Shown here: one piece after another, positions 25,014 to 33,740 of the stretch | Position numbering within the stretch: the stretch's first letter is position 1 | Layout of the letters: each line of letters starts with the position of its first letter | Source of the DNA: Opitutaceae bacterium | GTDB taxonomy: Bacteria > Verrucomicrobiota > Verrucomicrobiia > Opitutales > Opitutaceae | Length of the DNA: 64,000 bases | Assembly (NCBI GenBank): GCA_016794785.1 | Contig: JAEUHC010000011.1 | Coordinates: 124,001-188,000, forward strand | Reading direction: 5' to 3' | Notes under the pieces: model-generated | Told to the model about the DNA's origin: nothing | Databases searched by the model: none | What the model saw: only the letters and a program-made list of their open reading frames with translations | Program-made: the position numbers and the translations under genes

Positions 25014-26515
25014 GGGCTGACCTCCATTTCGGCGAGGTGTGCGTGCGGCGGTTCTGCGACCGCCGCAGGATCGGTGGCCGGTGCTAGCTTGGGCATGAAC
25101 TCGCCCTTGAGTTGGTCGTTCCAATCTTTGTTGCGCACATCGTAGTTGACGCGAGTGCCGACGAAGGGCGCGGGTTCGCCCCGCATCTCGGCGGTCATGC
25201 GTTCAAGTTGATCGTCGTTCTGGTAGCGCGTGAACAGATCCCACACTGCGTCGTCGTTCACGACTATGCCCCGATACCCGGCGGCGGAATCGTCCGGTTC
25301 GGGACGCCACGCGATGTTTCGTTCCGCGCACAGATCGGCTAAGGCTGTCATCCGGGTCGCGCCCGCTGTATCGCGCGAGAGCGCGAAATTTATTTCCGAT
25401 GGCGCCACGAACTCACAGACGCATGGCACGCCCAACTCGTCGGCCATCTTTTTCGTGGCGGTGGCGGCGAGGCGACCGGCGCGGTCGTTGTCGAACGCTG
25501 CACGCACGTCGATGCCTTTGCGCTGGCATTCGAGGAGCAGGCTCTCGCTCGTCCGGGCTCCGGACATGCCCCAAATGCAGGTGCCAGCGGGCGGCCGGTC
25601 GATCACCCATTTGCTAACGGCGTCGAGGGCACCTTCCGTGAGGATGGCCTCGCGCGTGGAGGCGTCCCAGTTTCCCAGCAAGAATCCGCCGAATTTCTTT
25701 CGACCCTCGGTCGCAGCGAACGACGCGTAGTCCGGGTCCAGCGGGAGAGTTTTGTAATCGTAGCCGACGACGAGGTCGCTGCGCCAAGAGGCGAGCGGAA
25801 ACACCACGACCGGTTCGGCCAACAGGTAAGGTGCTCCGGTGCGTCGCGAGGTGAGGCGGCGTTCGCGCACGCTGGGGAAGGCGGCGTTGCGGCGCATAAG
25901 ATCTCCGACTACGGATTCGGGGATTTTTCGGATTTCAGTGAGGTAGCTACGAACATGATGATCGAGGTCGTCGGGCAATTTGAGCACGGGTTGCGTGCCA
26001 CAGCTCGCCGTGCTGCGCCGGTAGTCGTCGAGGGTGTTGAAACGTGCCGGCAACTCTTTCGGTTGTTCGCTTTCTTCCGCCGGTGGCTTGGGCCGTGAGA
26101 GCGGAGGGATGTGCCCGGCGGATGAGTAGTGGGCGTCGAGCGAGTGAGCGGCGAACGCTTGCTGAAGTTCTCGGCGTGCGTCCTTGAAGTCGCAGCCACC
26201 GCCGAGAATCGAACGCACGGCGATGACCGCGTTGATGGCACCGCTGCCGCCCGACGCGTTGCGGCCGGGGCCGCCGAGGCCGGGGATGGGCGCGCCGTTG
26301 AAACTGGCGAACCAGTTTTCCGCGGTGGAGCAATTGAGGTAGAAGCCGGGGGATATCTCATACTTCACCATGTTCCGGCCGCCTTTCTTGCCCTGAAACC
26401 CGAAGTGCGACTCCATGACGTCGCGCAGCGGAATCTGATTCAATTCCGCAGTGATCGCTTTTTGCCGCAGGAGGGCCTCCTCCGCGGCGGCGGGACGACG
26501 AGGCGACGACGACAT
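25010..26515 (-). CDS. Toprim-domain DNA primase-like protein
   Basis: A 501-residue protein. The C-terminal half contains a toprim domain: the catalytic Glu in EAILTEGALDAVSKW and the D-x-D in AAFDNDRAGR, as in DnaG-like primases of plasmids and phages. The N-terminal region carries a conserved GGSGAINAVIAV element but lacks the CHC2 zinc cysteines. Primases of this type prime the transferred strand in the recipient. The ATG at 26515 is 8 bases from a TACAAT box. Leads the 26515-24307 operon. Confidence 0.8.
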   Translation of the reverse strand: MSSSPRRPAAAEEALLRQKAITAELNQIPLRDVMESHFGFQGKKGGRNMVKYEISPGFYLNCSTAENWFASFNGAPIPGLGGPGRNASGGSGAINAVIAVRSILGGGCDFKDARRELQQAFAAHSLDAHYSSAGHIPPLSRPKPPAEESEQPKELPARFNTLDDYRRSTASCGTQPVLKLPDDLDHHVRSYLTEIRKIPESVVGDLMRRNAAFPSVRERRLTSRRTGAPYLLAEPVVVFPLASWRSDLVVGYDYKTLPLDPDYASFAATEGRKKFGGFLLGNWDASTREAILTEGALDAVSKWVIDRPPAGTCIWGMSGARTSESLLLECQRKGIDVRAAFDNDRAGRLAATATKKMADELGVPCVCEFVAPSEINFALSRDTAGATRMTALADLCAERNIAWRPEPDDSAAGYRGIVVNDDAVWDLFTRYQNDDQLERMTAEMRGEPAPFVGTRVNYDVRNKDWNDQLKGEFMPKLAPATDPAAVAEPPHAHLAEMEVSP

Positions 26516-26522
26516 GCGTTCC

Positions 26523-26560
26523 GATTGTAGCAAGGGGGCGCGAGCCCGGTTGCTACAATC
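26523..26560. promoter_or_regulatory. Divergent class A leaderless promoters forming a 12-bp inverted repeat
   Basis: CGATTGTAGCAA (26523-26534) and TTGCTACAATCG (26549-26560) are perfect reverse complements with a 14-base spacer. The minus copy places TACAAT 8 bases before the ATG at 26515, the plus copy 9 bases before the ATG at 26569. One symmetrical site could serve both genes. Confidence 0.75.
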
Positions 26561-26568
26561 GCCCGCAG

Positions 26569-27171
26569 ATGAAAAAAATAATTTTTAGCGTGCTCTTGGT
26601 ATTCGCGGTGCAGGGTGGAAAATCGGCGGAGTTATTGCCGGCGGCGAACGAACTGCGATTCCCCGGACGGGTCATGGTCGAGTTGCCGCGAGGCCGTCTA
26701 GTGCGAGAAGGCGATGGCTACATTTTGCACTGCGAGGGCGCGGCGATGCCGGAAGTCATCGCCGCACTCGGACGTGCATTTCAGATCGTGATCGCCTACG
26801 CGGGATCGGACACGCGGATCGTAACGGGAGCGTTTTCCGGCCGCGATGTGGATGGGATTTTGATCTCTCTGGTGGATCGAAGCGACTTGAGCGTGACGAC
26901 AAAACGATCGGTGCGGACCATTGGCTCGATCACTGCGGTGTCAGTGCCGGCCGTCCGACTTTCCGCGTTCACGGGACCGACTGTCGGGCCAGAGCAATCC
27001 GGCGAGGGCGATCACGCAGCCGGTCGGACCGAGCAGGGCGGCGTGCCCGTTGTGAACGAAGCACAGCGTGAGCGCGTAACAGAAGCCGAAGCCCAGGGCC
27101 GCGCGACGCCAGCGCAAGGCCCCGCAGACGATGGCGGCAAACGCGAAGAGCATGCCCGCCGAGAGCCATAG
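26569..27171 (+). CDS. Exported STN-domain-like protein
   Basis: A 200-residue protein with a signal peptide (MKKIIFSVLLVFAVQGGKSA) and a region (about 60-125: VIAALGRAFQIVIAY...GRDVDGILISLVDR) that follows the STN pattern found at the periplasmic entry of secretins. The C-terminal 75 residues are charged and low complexity and overlap an opposite-strand gene, so the true protein may end in disordered sequence. Probably a secretin accessory of the pilus or secretion system. Predicted nearly leaderless. Confidence 0.6.
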   Translation: MKKIIFSVLLVFAVQGGKSAELLPAANELRFPGRVMVELPRGRLVREGDGYILHCEGAAMPEVIAALGRAFQIVIAYAGSDTRIVTGAFSGRDVDGILISLVDRSDLSVTTKRSVRTIGSITAVSVPAVRLSAFTGPTVGPEQSGEGDHAAGRTEQGGVPVVNEAQRERVTEAEAQGRATPAQGPADDGGKREEHARREP

Positions 27172-27249
27172 CGCGGTGGCGATCTGGCTCTGCACAGTCG
27201 TGAGGACTTCTGCGAGTTTCTGCGGATCGATCTCTGTGGCCGCGTTCAT
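26941..27249 (-). CDS. Small VirB2-like or unknown double-membrane-segment protein
   Basis: A 102-residue protein with two hydrophobic segments (about 25-48 and 52-85). It overlaps the stop of the preceding exported protein by 4 bases (ATGA) and the convergent plus-strand gene by 231 bases. Topology is pilin- or inner-membrane-protein-like but there is no signal peptide. Function unknown. Confidence 0.55.
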   Translation of the reverse strand: MNAATEIDPQKLAEVLTTVQSQIATALWLSAGMLFAFAAIVCGALRWRRAALGFGFCYALTLCFVHNGHAALLGPTGCVIALAGLLWPDSRSRERGKSDGRH

Positions 27250-27731
27250 GGTGGCGAAGGCAAGACGATGAACAGCCGGGTTCGACTGAGCATCGCCTCG
27301 GGCGAAACCGAAAATACAATAATACCGCTGAAGTCCGCGTGCTTGCCGACGACAGGTGTTTTCTCAGTCGGTGAATCAGCCGTCGCTCCGAGGGTTAAGA
27401 GGAATGCGCGCAGCTCGGGCTTACGTAGCAGGGCGACGCGTTCCTCGGGCGCGAGTTCCCGGTAGATTTTTGGCCGATAGGAAAAGCGACCGATGAGCGG
27501 GCTGTGGGCAGCGATGCGGTCGATGGGGACCAATTCTTTTGGACGCACCAGGGCAATGTCGGCGCGATACTGCGGAGTAGTGAGCGCAGCGCGGGCAAGG
27601 TAGGCGTTAAAGATTGCGGAAGCGTTGCCTGAAAGCGTCGGTGATTGCTCTGCGGCGAGGCAGTGGCTGGCGGGACGGGAGACGAGCGTGGCGACCAGCA
27701 GGCTGAGATTCCAAAAATGGGGGCGCGGCAC
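27246..27731 (-). CDS. Exported protein of unknown function
   Basis: A 161-residue protein beginning with a GTG at 27731 and a signal peptide (VATLVSRPASHCLAAE). The mature part is helical with a repeated Leu/Arg pattern and no recognised domain. The GTG is 6 bases after a TATTGT -10 box. A YaaA- or transglycosylase-like fold is not evident. It forms a two-gene unit with the small membrane protein downstream. Confidence 0.6.
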   Translation of the reverse strand: MPRPHFWNLSLLVATLVSRPASHCLAAEQSPTLSGNASAIFNAYLARAALTTPQYRADIALVRPKELVPIDRIAAHSPLIGRFSYRPKIYRELAPEERVALLRKPELRAFLLTLGATADSPTEKTPVVGKHADFSGIIVFSVSPEAMLSRTRLFIVLPSPP

Positions 27732-27737
27732 AGTTCC

Positions 27738-27747
27738 ACAATAGCAA
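27738..27747 (-). promoter_or_regulatory. Class A leaderless promoter (27731 gene)
   Basis: TTGCTATTGT on the minus strand, 6 bases before a GTG start. Confidence 0.6.
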
Positions 27748-27750
27748 GCC

Positions 27751-28665
27751 TCACGGCGGCCGGCCGGCTTGCTTCACATCGACCAGGAAGCGCATGGCCG
27801 GACGTTGCAGCGGGTGGCCGGCGGCGCGGTTCGCGATGGCTTGGCTGAGGCCGGGCAATTTCGTCGGCTGCGTCAGCCAGCCCAGGCCGGCTGCGAGTTC
27901 GAGCAACCACGCGGGGTCAGTTTCGGTGAGAGGGATAAAATCATCGCGCGGGCCGGTGAAGGCGCTGAGAGCAAAGTGGCACGCCCATTTCGGCGTGGAA
28001 CCGATTTCCTCGGCTCGGACTGAAAACCCGCGCAGCGACAATCGGGGCAGCGCAAGGTAGGCATAGAACGGATTGGCCGCGAGCAGCTCGCGGTAGGCGG
28101 CGATGGGTTCCGCCGGATTTCGGAGCAGAAAATAGGCCGCGGCGGCGGCGTAGCGCTGCCGTTCGTCGGCGCACCAGGTGAGAAGCTCGGCGAGCAAGCT
28201 TTCGTTGCGGGTCTGCTTCGCATGGAGAAATCCCCAGTAGCAGTCCGTGATGAGCGCGTGACGGTAGAAGCACTCGGGCTGCCGGAGCGTGCGACTGGTT
28301 GCGGCTGCCCAGCGCATCAATTGAAAAACGGCCTCACCCGAGCCGTGGAGAAACTTCTCCAATCGGTCGGCCGTCGCATCGTAGAATCCCATCAGCAGGG
28401 TCAGCGCGCAGGCGGGATGAGCGACGATGACGTTGAATAAATCGGGCAGCTTCAAGGCGGCCGGCCCGATTCGCAGCAGCAACTCCGGGCGGTAGGGGAT
28501 GAGTCCGAGCACATCGGGCTGGAGCGGCTCCCCGCGATCCTGGGCGAGGACGCGTTTGATTTCGTTGACGGCCCATGCGTCGTAGGTTCGTCGCCATTCC
28601 GGGGCTTCGCCCTGGTGGCTCCACATCGTGCGTGGCAAGGAAATGGCCGGGGGATGATCGTTCAT
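27751..28665 (-). CDS. Unknown soluble helical protein
   Basis: A 304-residue protein with no signal peptide, rich in Trp, Leu and Ala helices, coupled by a 4-base overlap to the PLD-like membrane-anchored gene upstream. Length and helical make-up resemble the unknown protein at 34892-35782, but no clear common motif was found by eye. In position it is a cytoplasmic accessory of the transfer region. Confidence 0.6.
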   Translation of the reverse strand: MNDHPPAISLPRTMWSHQGEAPEWRRTYDAWAVNEIKRVLAQDRGEPLQPDVLGLIPYRPELLLRIGPAALKLPDLFNVIVAHPACALTLLMGFYDATADRLEKFLHGSGEAVFQLMRWAAATSRTLRQPECFYRHALITDCYWGFLHAKQTRNESLLAELLTWCADERQRYAAAAAYFLLRNPAEPIAAYRELLAANPFYAYLALPRLSLRGFSVRAEEIGSTPKWACHFALSAFTGPRDDFIPLTETDPAWLLELAAGLGWLTQPTKLPGLSQAIANRAAGHPLQRPAMRFLVDVKQAGRPP

Positions 28666-29264
28666 CGTGAAGCGGTGTCCGGCGAAGAGTCAGCGTATTG
28701 GCCGGCGAGACGGCTGCGGAGCGCTGCGGCCATTTCGGTGTTGGCCGAGTAGAGGAAAATTCCGCCGTCGAGGGCATTCGCGGAGGGCGGGATAATCGCT
28801 TGGGCGGTGACGACAACATAAGCCCCATCGACTACGCAGGCCGTGCCGTCGAAGCGGTGCCGGGCGATGCGCACATTGCGGATGGCGGTGCGCTGACGGA
28901 GCCAGGCACGGGCACCGGTCGCGGGATTTGGATTTTGCGCAGGAGACAGGATCACATTTACGGCCACGCGCCGGGTGGCTGCGGCGTGCAGGGCTTGCAA
29001 CACGATCTCGGCGTCGAGTTGCGCGGCTGAGAGCCAGATTTCCGTGCGCGCGGCGCCGAAGAGGTCAGCCCACGTTTTCGTGACGGCGGGGTCCGGGGTT
29101 TTGGGTAGGTGAATCGCGAGGGGTGCCTGCGGTTTTTCACCGGGGATCATTCGGGCGCCGCTCGGACTGAGCCAACGGCTCAGTTGCAGGCCGCCGAGCG
29201 TGCTGGAGACCAAGGCCAGGAACCAGAGGACGGCGTAACGATAGACTACGGGAATTAAAGACAT
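28662..29264 (-). CDS. Membrane-anchored, phospholipase D-like (degenerate) protein
   Basis: A 200-residue protein with one N-terminal membrane segment (about 8-27) and a periplasmic domain. The order AARTEIWLSAAQLDAEIVLQAL...RRVAVNVIL...VVDGAYVVVTAQAI follows a half PLD/PLDc_2 domain, but the catalytic HxK is replaced (FDGTACVVDG), so enzymatic activity is doubtful. Start may be the ATG at 29264 or a GTG at 29270. Degenerate PLD proteins occur in some conjugative elements; role unknown. Confidence 0.55.
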   Translation of the reverse strand: MSLIPVVYRYAVLWFLALVSSTLGGLQLSRWLSPSGARMIPGEKPQAPLAIHLPKTPDPAVTKTWADLFGAARTEIWLSAAQLDAEIVLQALHAAATRRVAVNVILSPAQNPNPATGARAWLRQRTAIRNVRIARHRFDGTACVVDGAYVVVTAQAIIPPSANALDGGIFLYSANTEMAAALRSRLAGQYADSSPDTASR

Positions 29265-29281
29265 CCGCACCGGGTTGTCTC

Positions 29282-29328
29282 CGATAGTGGCAAGGAGGCC
29301 GGTCCAAGGCGGGGCCTTGCTATTATCG
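29282..29328. promoter_or_regulatory. Divergent class A promoter pair
   Basis: A minus copy CCTTGCCACTATCG (29295-29282) and a plus copy CCTTGCTATTATCG (29315-29328) form an imperfect 14-bp inverted repeat. The plus copy puts TATTAT 12 bases before the ATG at 29339 (leader of about 5 bases); the minus copy leaves a leader of about 6-12 bases. Confidence 0.65.
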
Positions 29329-29338
29329 CCAGAGCACC

Positions 29339-29659
29339 ATGAACACCGCGCTCAACCTCTGGCGCCGCTGGGTGATTTTCTTCGCGCGAAAAATGCCGAT
29401 CGAATCCCCCGGCATCTGCACGGCATTCTGCGTGCTGTTTCTGCTCACGGCGGTGTATCTGTTGCCGGAGTTGTCGCGGCTCGCGAGCGAGGCGCCTATG
29501 TTTCGCGAGGCGCTCGACGGGGCGACCACGGGATGGCGGTGGCTGCGCGGCATCGAGATCGCGATGGTGGTGGGCGCCTGCACGGCGTCGTGGATTTTTC
29601 AGGCGCGGTGCCTGCAAATCTGTTTCCCCGATTTCTACGACCAATATGCGGACGAATGA
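29339..29659 (+). CDS. Small inner-membrane protein preceding VirD4
   Basis: A 106-residue protein with two membrane segments (about 28-46 and 73-92). Its end overlaps the start of virD4 by 14 bases. Small membrane partners encoded directly before coupling proteins are common in conjugation operons (TrwA/TraQ-like positions), but no family is recognised. Confidence 0.65.
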   Translation: MNTALNLWRRWVIFFARKMPIESPGICTAFCVLFLLTAVYLLPELSRLASEAPMFREALDGATTGWRWLRGIEIAMVVGACTASWIFQARCLQICFPDFYDQYADE

Positions 29660-32591
29660 TCTCATTGCCGGGCGGAGCTTCGGTGTTCTGGCCCAAGCGT
29701 GGCCGCTGAAATCGCGCTGGGTGTATGCCGCTCACGTCGCGGCGGCGCTCGCGATCGTCGGTCTGCTGATTCCCGTAACGCTCGCGCAACTCGGAGCGGT
29801 TTATGGCTGGCCGCGTGGGCTGGCATTTTGGGCGACGGGAGCAGTTCTCCTGTCCGTTGCGCCGCTCTATTTCGCAAAGGCGTGGGAACTCGTCGGCCGT
29901 CGCACGGTGGCGAAGCGGCACGGCTTCACGATTGCGGGGATGAACGTGAATTACGATGCGATGCGCACTTCGATTCTGGTCACCGGCGTGACGGGGTCGT
30001 CGAAGACGGCGGGCGTGCTGATGCCGGCACTGCAGCAGCTCTTTCAGACCTACAACGAGGAAACCGACGACGAACTCTCAAAAAACGAATTTCAGAAAAT
30101 CGGCGCATTTATTCCCGAGGTGAAAGGCGACTTGGTGGACGGGTGCATCTATCTCGCCCACGAAGCGGGTCGGTGCGTGTCGCGCGATGTGATGATCGTT
30201 TCGCCGAGCTGCCGGATTCCCGTGATCCGCTATCGCGACGAGCACGGGCGACTCTGGTTTCTCAGTGGGCGCGGCGGTGCGGGCGGTTCGGATGCCGGCG
30301 AGATTTTGCCGCGCCTGCATTTTCCCATCGGGCACCACCGCGCCGGGCGACTGGTGCCGAGCAATGTGTTTGAATCGCCGGCGGAGATTCAAGCGGTGTT
30401 GCCCGAGCTGGCGAAGATGGCGGTGACTCTCGGTGAGCGTCGGCCGCGATTTCTCGGCTGGCGCTGGGAAGGCCCGCGCCTGCGGCGGGTGAGCCACACC
30501 GTCGCGCGCGATCAACCCGTGGCTTCGCTCGATGCGGAGGGCCGGCCGATTCTATCGGAAGCGCCACTCACACTGACGGTCGACGGTGTGCTCTACGTGG
30601 ACAACGGCATCCACTACAATCTGGTCGATCCGCTTCTGCCGGCGGCGGAGGCGGCGGAGCGAATCACCCGGCTGGCCTCGATGTCGCGCGGCAGCGGCAG
30701 TCGCGGGGAAAACGATTATTTCTACGAGCAGGGTAGAAAAGTCATCGCGGCGTGCATCTCGCTCCACCGGGCGTCGGAGCGAACGCAATGCACGGCGATC
30801 GATATTGTCCGGCTCGCCACGCAGGACCAGCGCCTCACGGCGGCGCTGGCGCGACTCGGCGAGCGGATCAAAATCCTGCGCGAGGAGGCGAAGGCGTGCC
30901 GGGACGAGGATGCCCGCAACGATATTTTGCGGCGGCAGATCGCGCCGCTGGAAGACCTCACGCTTTTCTTTCGCGACGAATGGCAAAAGATGGTGGCTGA
31001 CGGCAAGACGGCGAACATCATCAAGTCCACCATTTCGGGCGCCTTCGACGTGTTTCTCCAAGACCCGAACTTGGCGGAGACGTTTTGCCAGCCGTCCACG
31101 TTCAGCTTCGAGGACATCGTGCAGTCGGGGAAAATCATCGGGCTCGTGCCTGGCGATCGCTACGAGCAACTGGGGCGGTTGCTGGGCACGGCGTGCAAGA
31201 GTGATTTCCAGAGCGCCATGCTCGCGCGCAACAGCCGCCCCGATCTCAATTCCGCGCGCCTCGCGCTCTCGTTCACGGACGAGTGCCACAAATACATCAT
31301 CTCCGGTTCCTCGACCGCGGGCGATCCCTACTTCATGAATCTGTCGCGCTCCAACAACGTCGTGAACTTCTGCGCCACGCAGAGCTACGCGTGGATCATC
31401 GAGGTAATCGGGCGCGAGGCGGCCAACGTCTACATCTCCGCGTTTGGCGTGCAATTCTGGTTGCAACAGACCGACCCCGAGACGTGCAAGCGAGCCTCGG
31501 AAATCTGTGGCATGGTGACACGGGAAAAAGTGAGCGCCGATCACAACATCGATTTCGGCGGACTGCTCGGCACGCTCTCCAACGGTCGCGGCATGACCGT
31601 GCGCCACCGCCTGAACAACGAGGAGAAGGATCGCTATCGTCCCGAGGACTTCGCGCATCTGAACGTCGGCGACATCGTGGCCTACAACAAGGGCTGCGAG
31701 GGCAAAGTCGCCAAGGTGAGAAAAGGGAAATCGAACTACATTTTTTGCACCGAAAAGCCTCGCGGTGTGGCAGCGGTGAACGCTCGCGTGCGCGAATACT
31801 ACCGCGAGATTCTCGAGAATCTCTCGCACGAACGAGGCCAGGACGCGCGTTGGGACTGCCAGCCTCGTCCGGCGGAAACTGCGCCTCCCGCAACTGCGCC
31901 GGCGATTGCGCCGACTGCGGCGTCGGGTAGCGCGCCGAACTCTCCGTCCGCGCCGGCACCGGCAAACAGCGCGACTGAATCGCCAGTCATACCGCGCCCC
32001 GCTTACAAATCGGTCCTGCCGCTCACGCCGGGCTTCGCCATCGCGCCGCGTCCAGTGTTAGAGGTGAGTGTCGCGACACCTGCTCTGGCGGCGCAGAGTT
32101 CCCGTCCTCCGGCTCCGCCGCCGACCTCGGAAAAAGACGAGGGTGACGGCGGCGAAAATTCACTGACCCCCGTGCAAGTGGAACGAGAGCGCGACCTCTT
32201 CGCCGCCTATCTCGGGAATCTGGATGCCGCCGTCGGCGAGATGAGCACGGTGGAGCCGCGCGGTCTGGCGGTCGTGCTCGAGGAAGCGAGACGCCAGGCG
32301 CAGAAATCCGACAAACCCGCTGCGGCCTTCGGCGAAACGCTCAGTCTGGGACTCGACGGAATGGCGTCTGATGAGCGTCCACCGGAGCGTGAGCTGGTCG
32401 CCGCGGTCTCGCCCGATGCGCCGGGTCTCATACCCGCCGGCGGTCTGGCTCTGCACGTGGCCGAAACGGCGCGGCAGGCGAGGGCGCGGGAGGAGGCCGG
32501 CGCGGCCGCGCGCCGTCGGGCCACCGCGGAACGGCCACGACCGGAAGCGGGTGCCTTCGATCTCAAGACCATGCGCGATCTCGTTTCATAG
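29646..32591 (+). CDS. virD4: VirD4/TraG-type coupling protein
   Basis: A 981-residue ATPase with two N-terminal membrane segments (about 27-50 and 60-78), Walker A written GVTGSSKT (114-121, Ser in place of the usual Gly), and the DE box in LSFTDECHKY. A TraG_N/TraM-recognition type region follows (SRSNNVVNFCATQSYAW). Beyond about residue 740 there is a long Pro/Ala-rich tail with a coiled end. It links the relaxosome to the type IV secretion channel. Longer than typical VirD4 (about 650) because of this tail. Confidence 0.93.
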   Translation: MRTNDLIAGRSFGVLAQAWPLKSRWVYAAHVAAALAIVGLLIPVTLAQLGAVYGWPRGLAFWATGAVLLSVAPLYFAKAWELVGRRTVAKRHGFTIAGMNVNYDAMRTSILVTGVTGSSKTAGVLMPALQQLFQTYNEETDDELSKNEFQKIGAFIPEVKGDLVDGCIYLAHEAGRCVSRDVMIVSPSCRIPVIRYRDEHGRLWFLSGRGGAGGSDAGEILPRLHFPIGHHRAGRLVPSNVFESPAEIQAVLPELAKMAVTLGERRPRFLGWRWEGPRLRRVSHTVARDQPVASLDAEGRPILSEAPLTLTVDGVLYVDNGIHYNLVDPLLPAAEAAERITRLASMSRGSGSRGENDYFYEQGRKVIAACISLHRASERTQCTAIDIVRLATQDQRLTAALARLGERIKILREEAKACRDEDARNDILRRQIAPLEDLTLFFRDEWQKMVADGKTANIIKSTISGAFDVFLQDPNLAETFCQPSTFSFEDIVQSGKIIGLVPGDRYEQLGRLLGTACKSDFQSAMLARNSRPDLNSARLALSFTDECHKYIISGSSTAGDPYFMNLSRSNNVVNFCATQSYAWIIEVIGREAANVYISAFGVQFWLQQTDPETCKRASEICGMVTREKVSADHNIDFGGLLGTLSNGRGMTVRHRLNNEEKDRYRPEDFAHLNVGDIVAYNKGCEGKVAKVRKGKSNYIFCTEKPRGVAAVNARVREYYREILENLSHERGQDARWDCQPRPAETAPPATAPAIAPTAASGSAPNSPSAPAPANSATESPVIPRPAYKSVLPLTPGFAIAPRPVLEVSVATPALAAQSSRPPAPPPTSEKDEGDGGENSLTPVQVERERDLFAAYLGNLDAAVGEMSTVEPRGLAVVLEEARRQAQKSDKPAAAFGETLSLGLDGMASDERPPERELVAAVSPDAPGLIPAGGLALHVAETARQARAREEAGAAARRRATAERPRPEAGAFDLKTMRDLVS

Positions 32592-32593
32592 CC

Positions 32594-32905
32594 ATGCGTC
32601 TCGTGCCTGCGGACACCACCACCGCCCATCTGGTCGTTTCGCTCAGTAGCGAGGAAGCGCTGATTCTGGTGCAACCGGGAAAGATGATCCGCACCGTGCT
32701 GGATCGGCATCCCGAGCTGGCTGATTGCGCACGCTTTCTCACTCTAACGGGAGGCGGCCCCGGTATGCTGGTGCTGCTGCCGCGCGCTGCGGGTTCGCTC
32801 CTGCTCATGGCTCCAGACGGGCACGCGTTGGAGCGCGAGTTCAAGGGTTTGCTCTTCGACGCTTTGACTCCAGAGGAACGACCGCAATTGGCGGTGGCGG
32901 GTTGA
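32594..32905 (+). CDS. Small unknown protein after virD4
   Basis: A 103-residue soluble protein beginning 2 bases after the virD4 stop. It has a beta-alpha pattern without cysteines or membrane segments. Co-transcription with virD4 suggests a coupling protein accessory; no family recognised. Confidence 0.65.
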   Translation: MRLVPADTTTAHLVVSLSSEEALILVQPGKMIRTVLDRHPELADCARFLTLTGGGPGMLVLLPRAAGSLLLMAPDGHALEREFKGLLFDALTPEERPQLAVAG

Positions 32906-32931
32906 GCCGATTTCCTTCCGAATTTTTCGCC

Positions 32932-33639
32932 ATGCTGCAACGCCATCCAATCAAAACTCGACCCGCCCGCGCTGTCGTGCGGCAAGTTTCCTTCATGGAA
33001 GAGTCGCGGGGCAACCCGCTGGGTTCCTACCCGGAACTGATGATCGCCACCATGCCCTACAACCTCTGGCTTACCTCGCAGGTGCTCGAGCCCGTGCTCG
33101 TGCGCTGGACCAAGCCGGCGCCCGAGCACGGCGAGCGACTCGTCGATATCGTGCATGATGTCGACTGGGCCTCGGGTCGCGCGCGGCTGGCGTTTCAAGA
33201 AGTCCTGCCGGCGGCGGCCGTCGCCGGCGATCCGGCGGTGTTGGCGACGATGGGCGTGACCGCCAACCTCCAACGCACGCTCGCGATCCTCGCGGAGTTT
33301 CTTTTGGAGCCGCCCGCGGTGAGTGATGTGAACGCCAATGAGTTCCGGCCCTACAGTCTCTCGCGTTACTGGTGTGGGTTGATCGACTATCCTAAAAATG
33401 CGTCCTACTTCGCGGCCCCGTTTCGAGCGCCGAAGCACGCTTCGCGCATCCATCCAACGCGACGCGATCCGCAACACCTGACCAACGCGTTTTGGTGTTC
33501 GGTGGCCGACGTGGATCGGGAGTGCGAAAACGGCCTGGCGCGGCTCCGCGATGCGATCAAACGCGACGGTATCATCAACGCGGGCGATATGCGCCACCTG
33601 CACGCGCACGCGACTCCGTTGCGGACACGGGTGAGCTGA
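32932..33639 (+). CDS. Unknown protein of the virD4 operon
   Basis: A 235-residue soluble protein from the ATG at 32932 (MLQRHPIK). Frames further upstream overlap the preceding gene and are unlikely. It contains a beta-rich N-terminal half and a helical C-terminus ending in a His-rich segment (GDMRHLHAHAT). No recognised domain. Position between virD4 and a beta-propeller gene suggests a role linked to the coupling protein. Confidence 0.6.
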   Translation: MLQRHPIKTRPARAVVRQVSFMEESRGNPLGSYPELMIATMPYNLWLTSQVLEPVLVRWTKPAPEHGERLVDIVHDVDWASGRARLAFQEVLPAAAVAGDPAVLATMGVTANLQRTLAILAEFLLEPPAVSDVNANEFRPYSLSRYWCGLIDYPKNASYFAAPFRAPKHASRIHPTRRDPQHLTNAFWCSVADVDRECENGLARLRDAIKRDGIINAGDMRHLHAHATPLRTRVS

Positions 33640-33740
33640 GTGACGCCGAGACCGCTTGGGACAACGCCGATGCAGACCGGATTGTTTGTTAAGACGAGAC
33701 CACGCGGGAAAATGTTCGCCGCGTTCGGGCAATACGCCAC

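Noticed and set aside
30552..31829. Minus-strand open frame of 425 codons
   Set aside because: Antisense to VirD4; Arg/Ala-rich composition without motifs.
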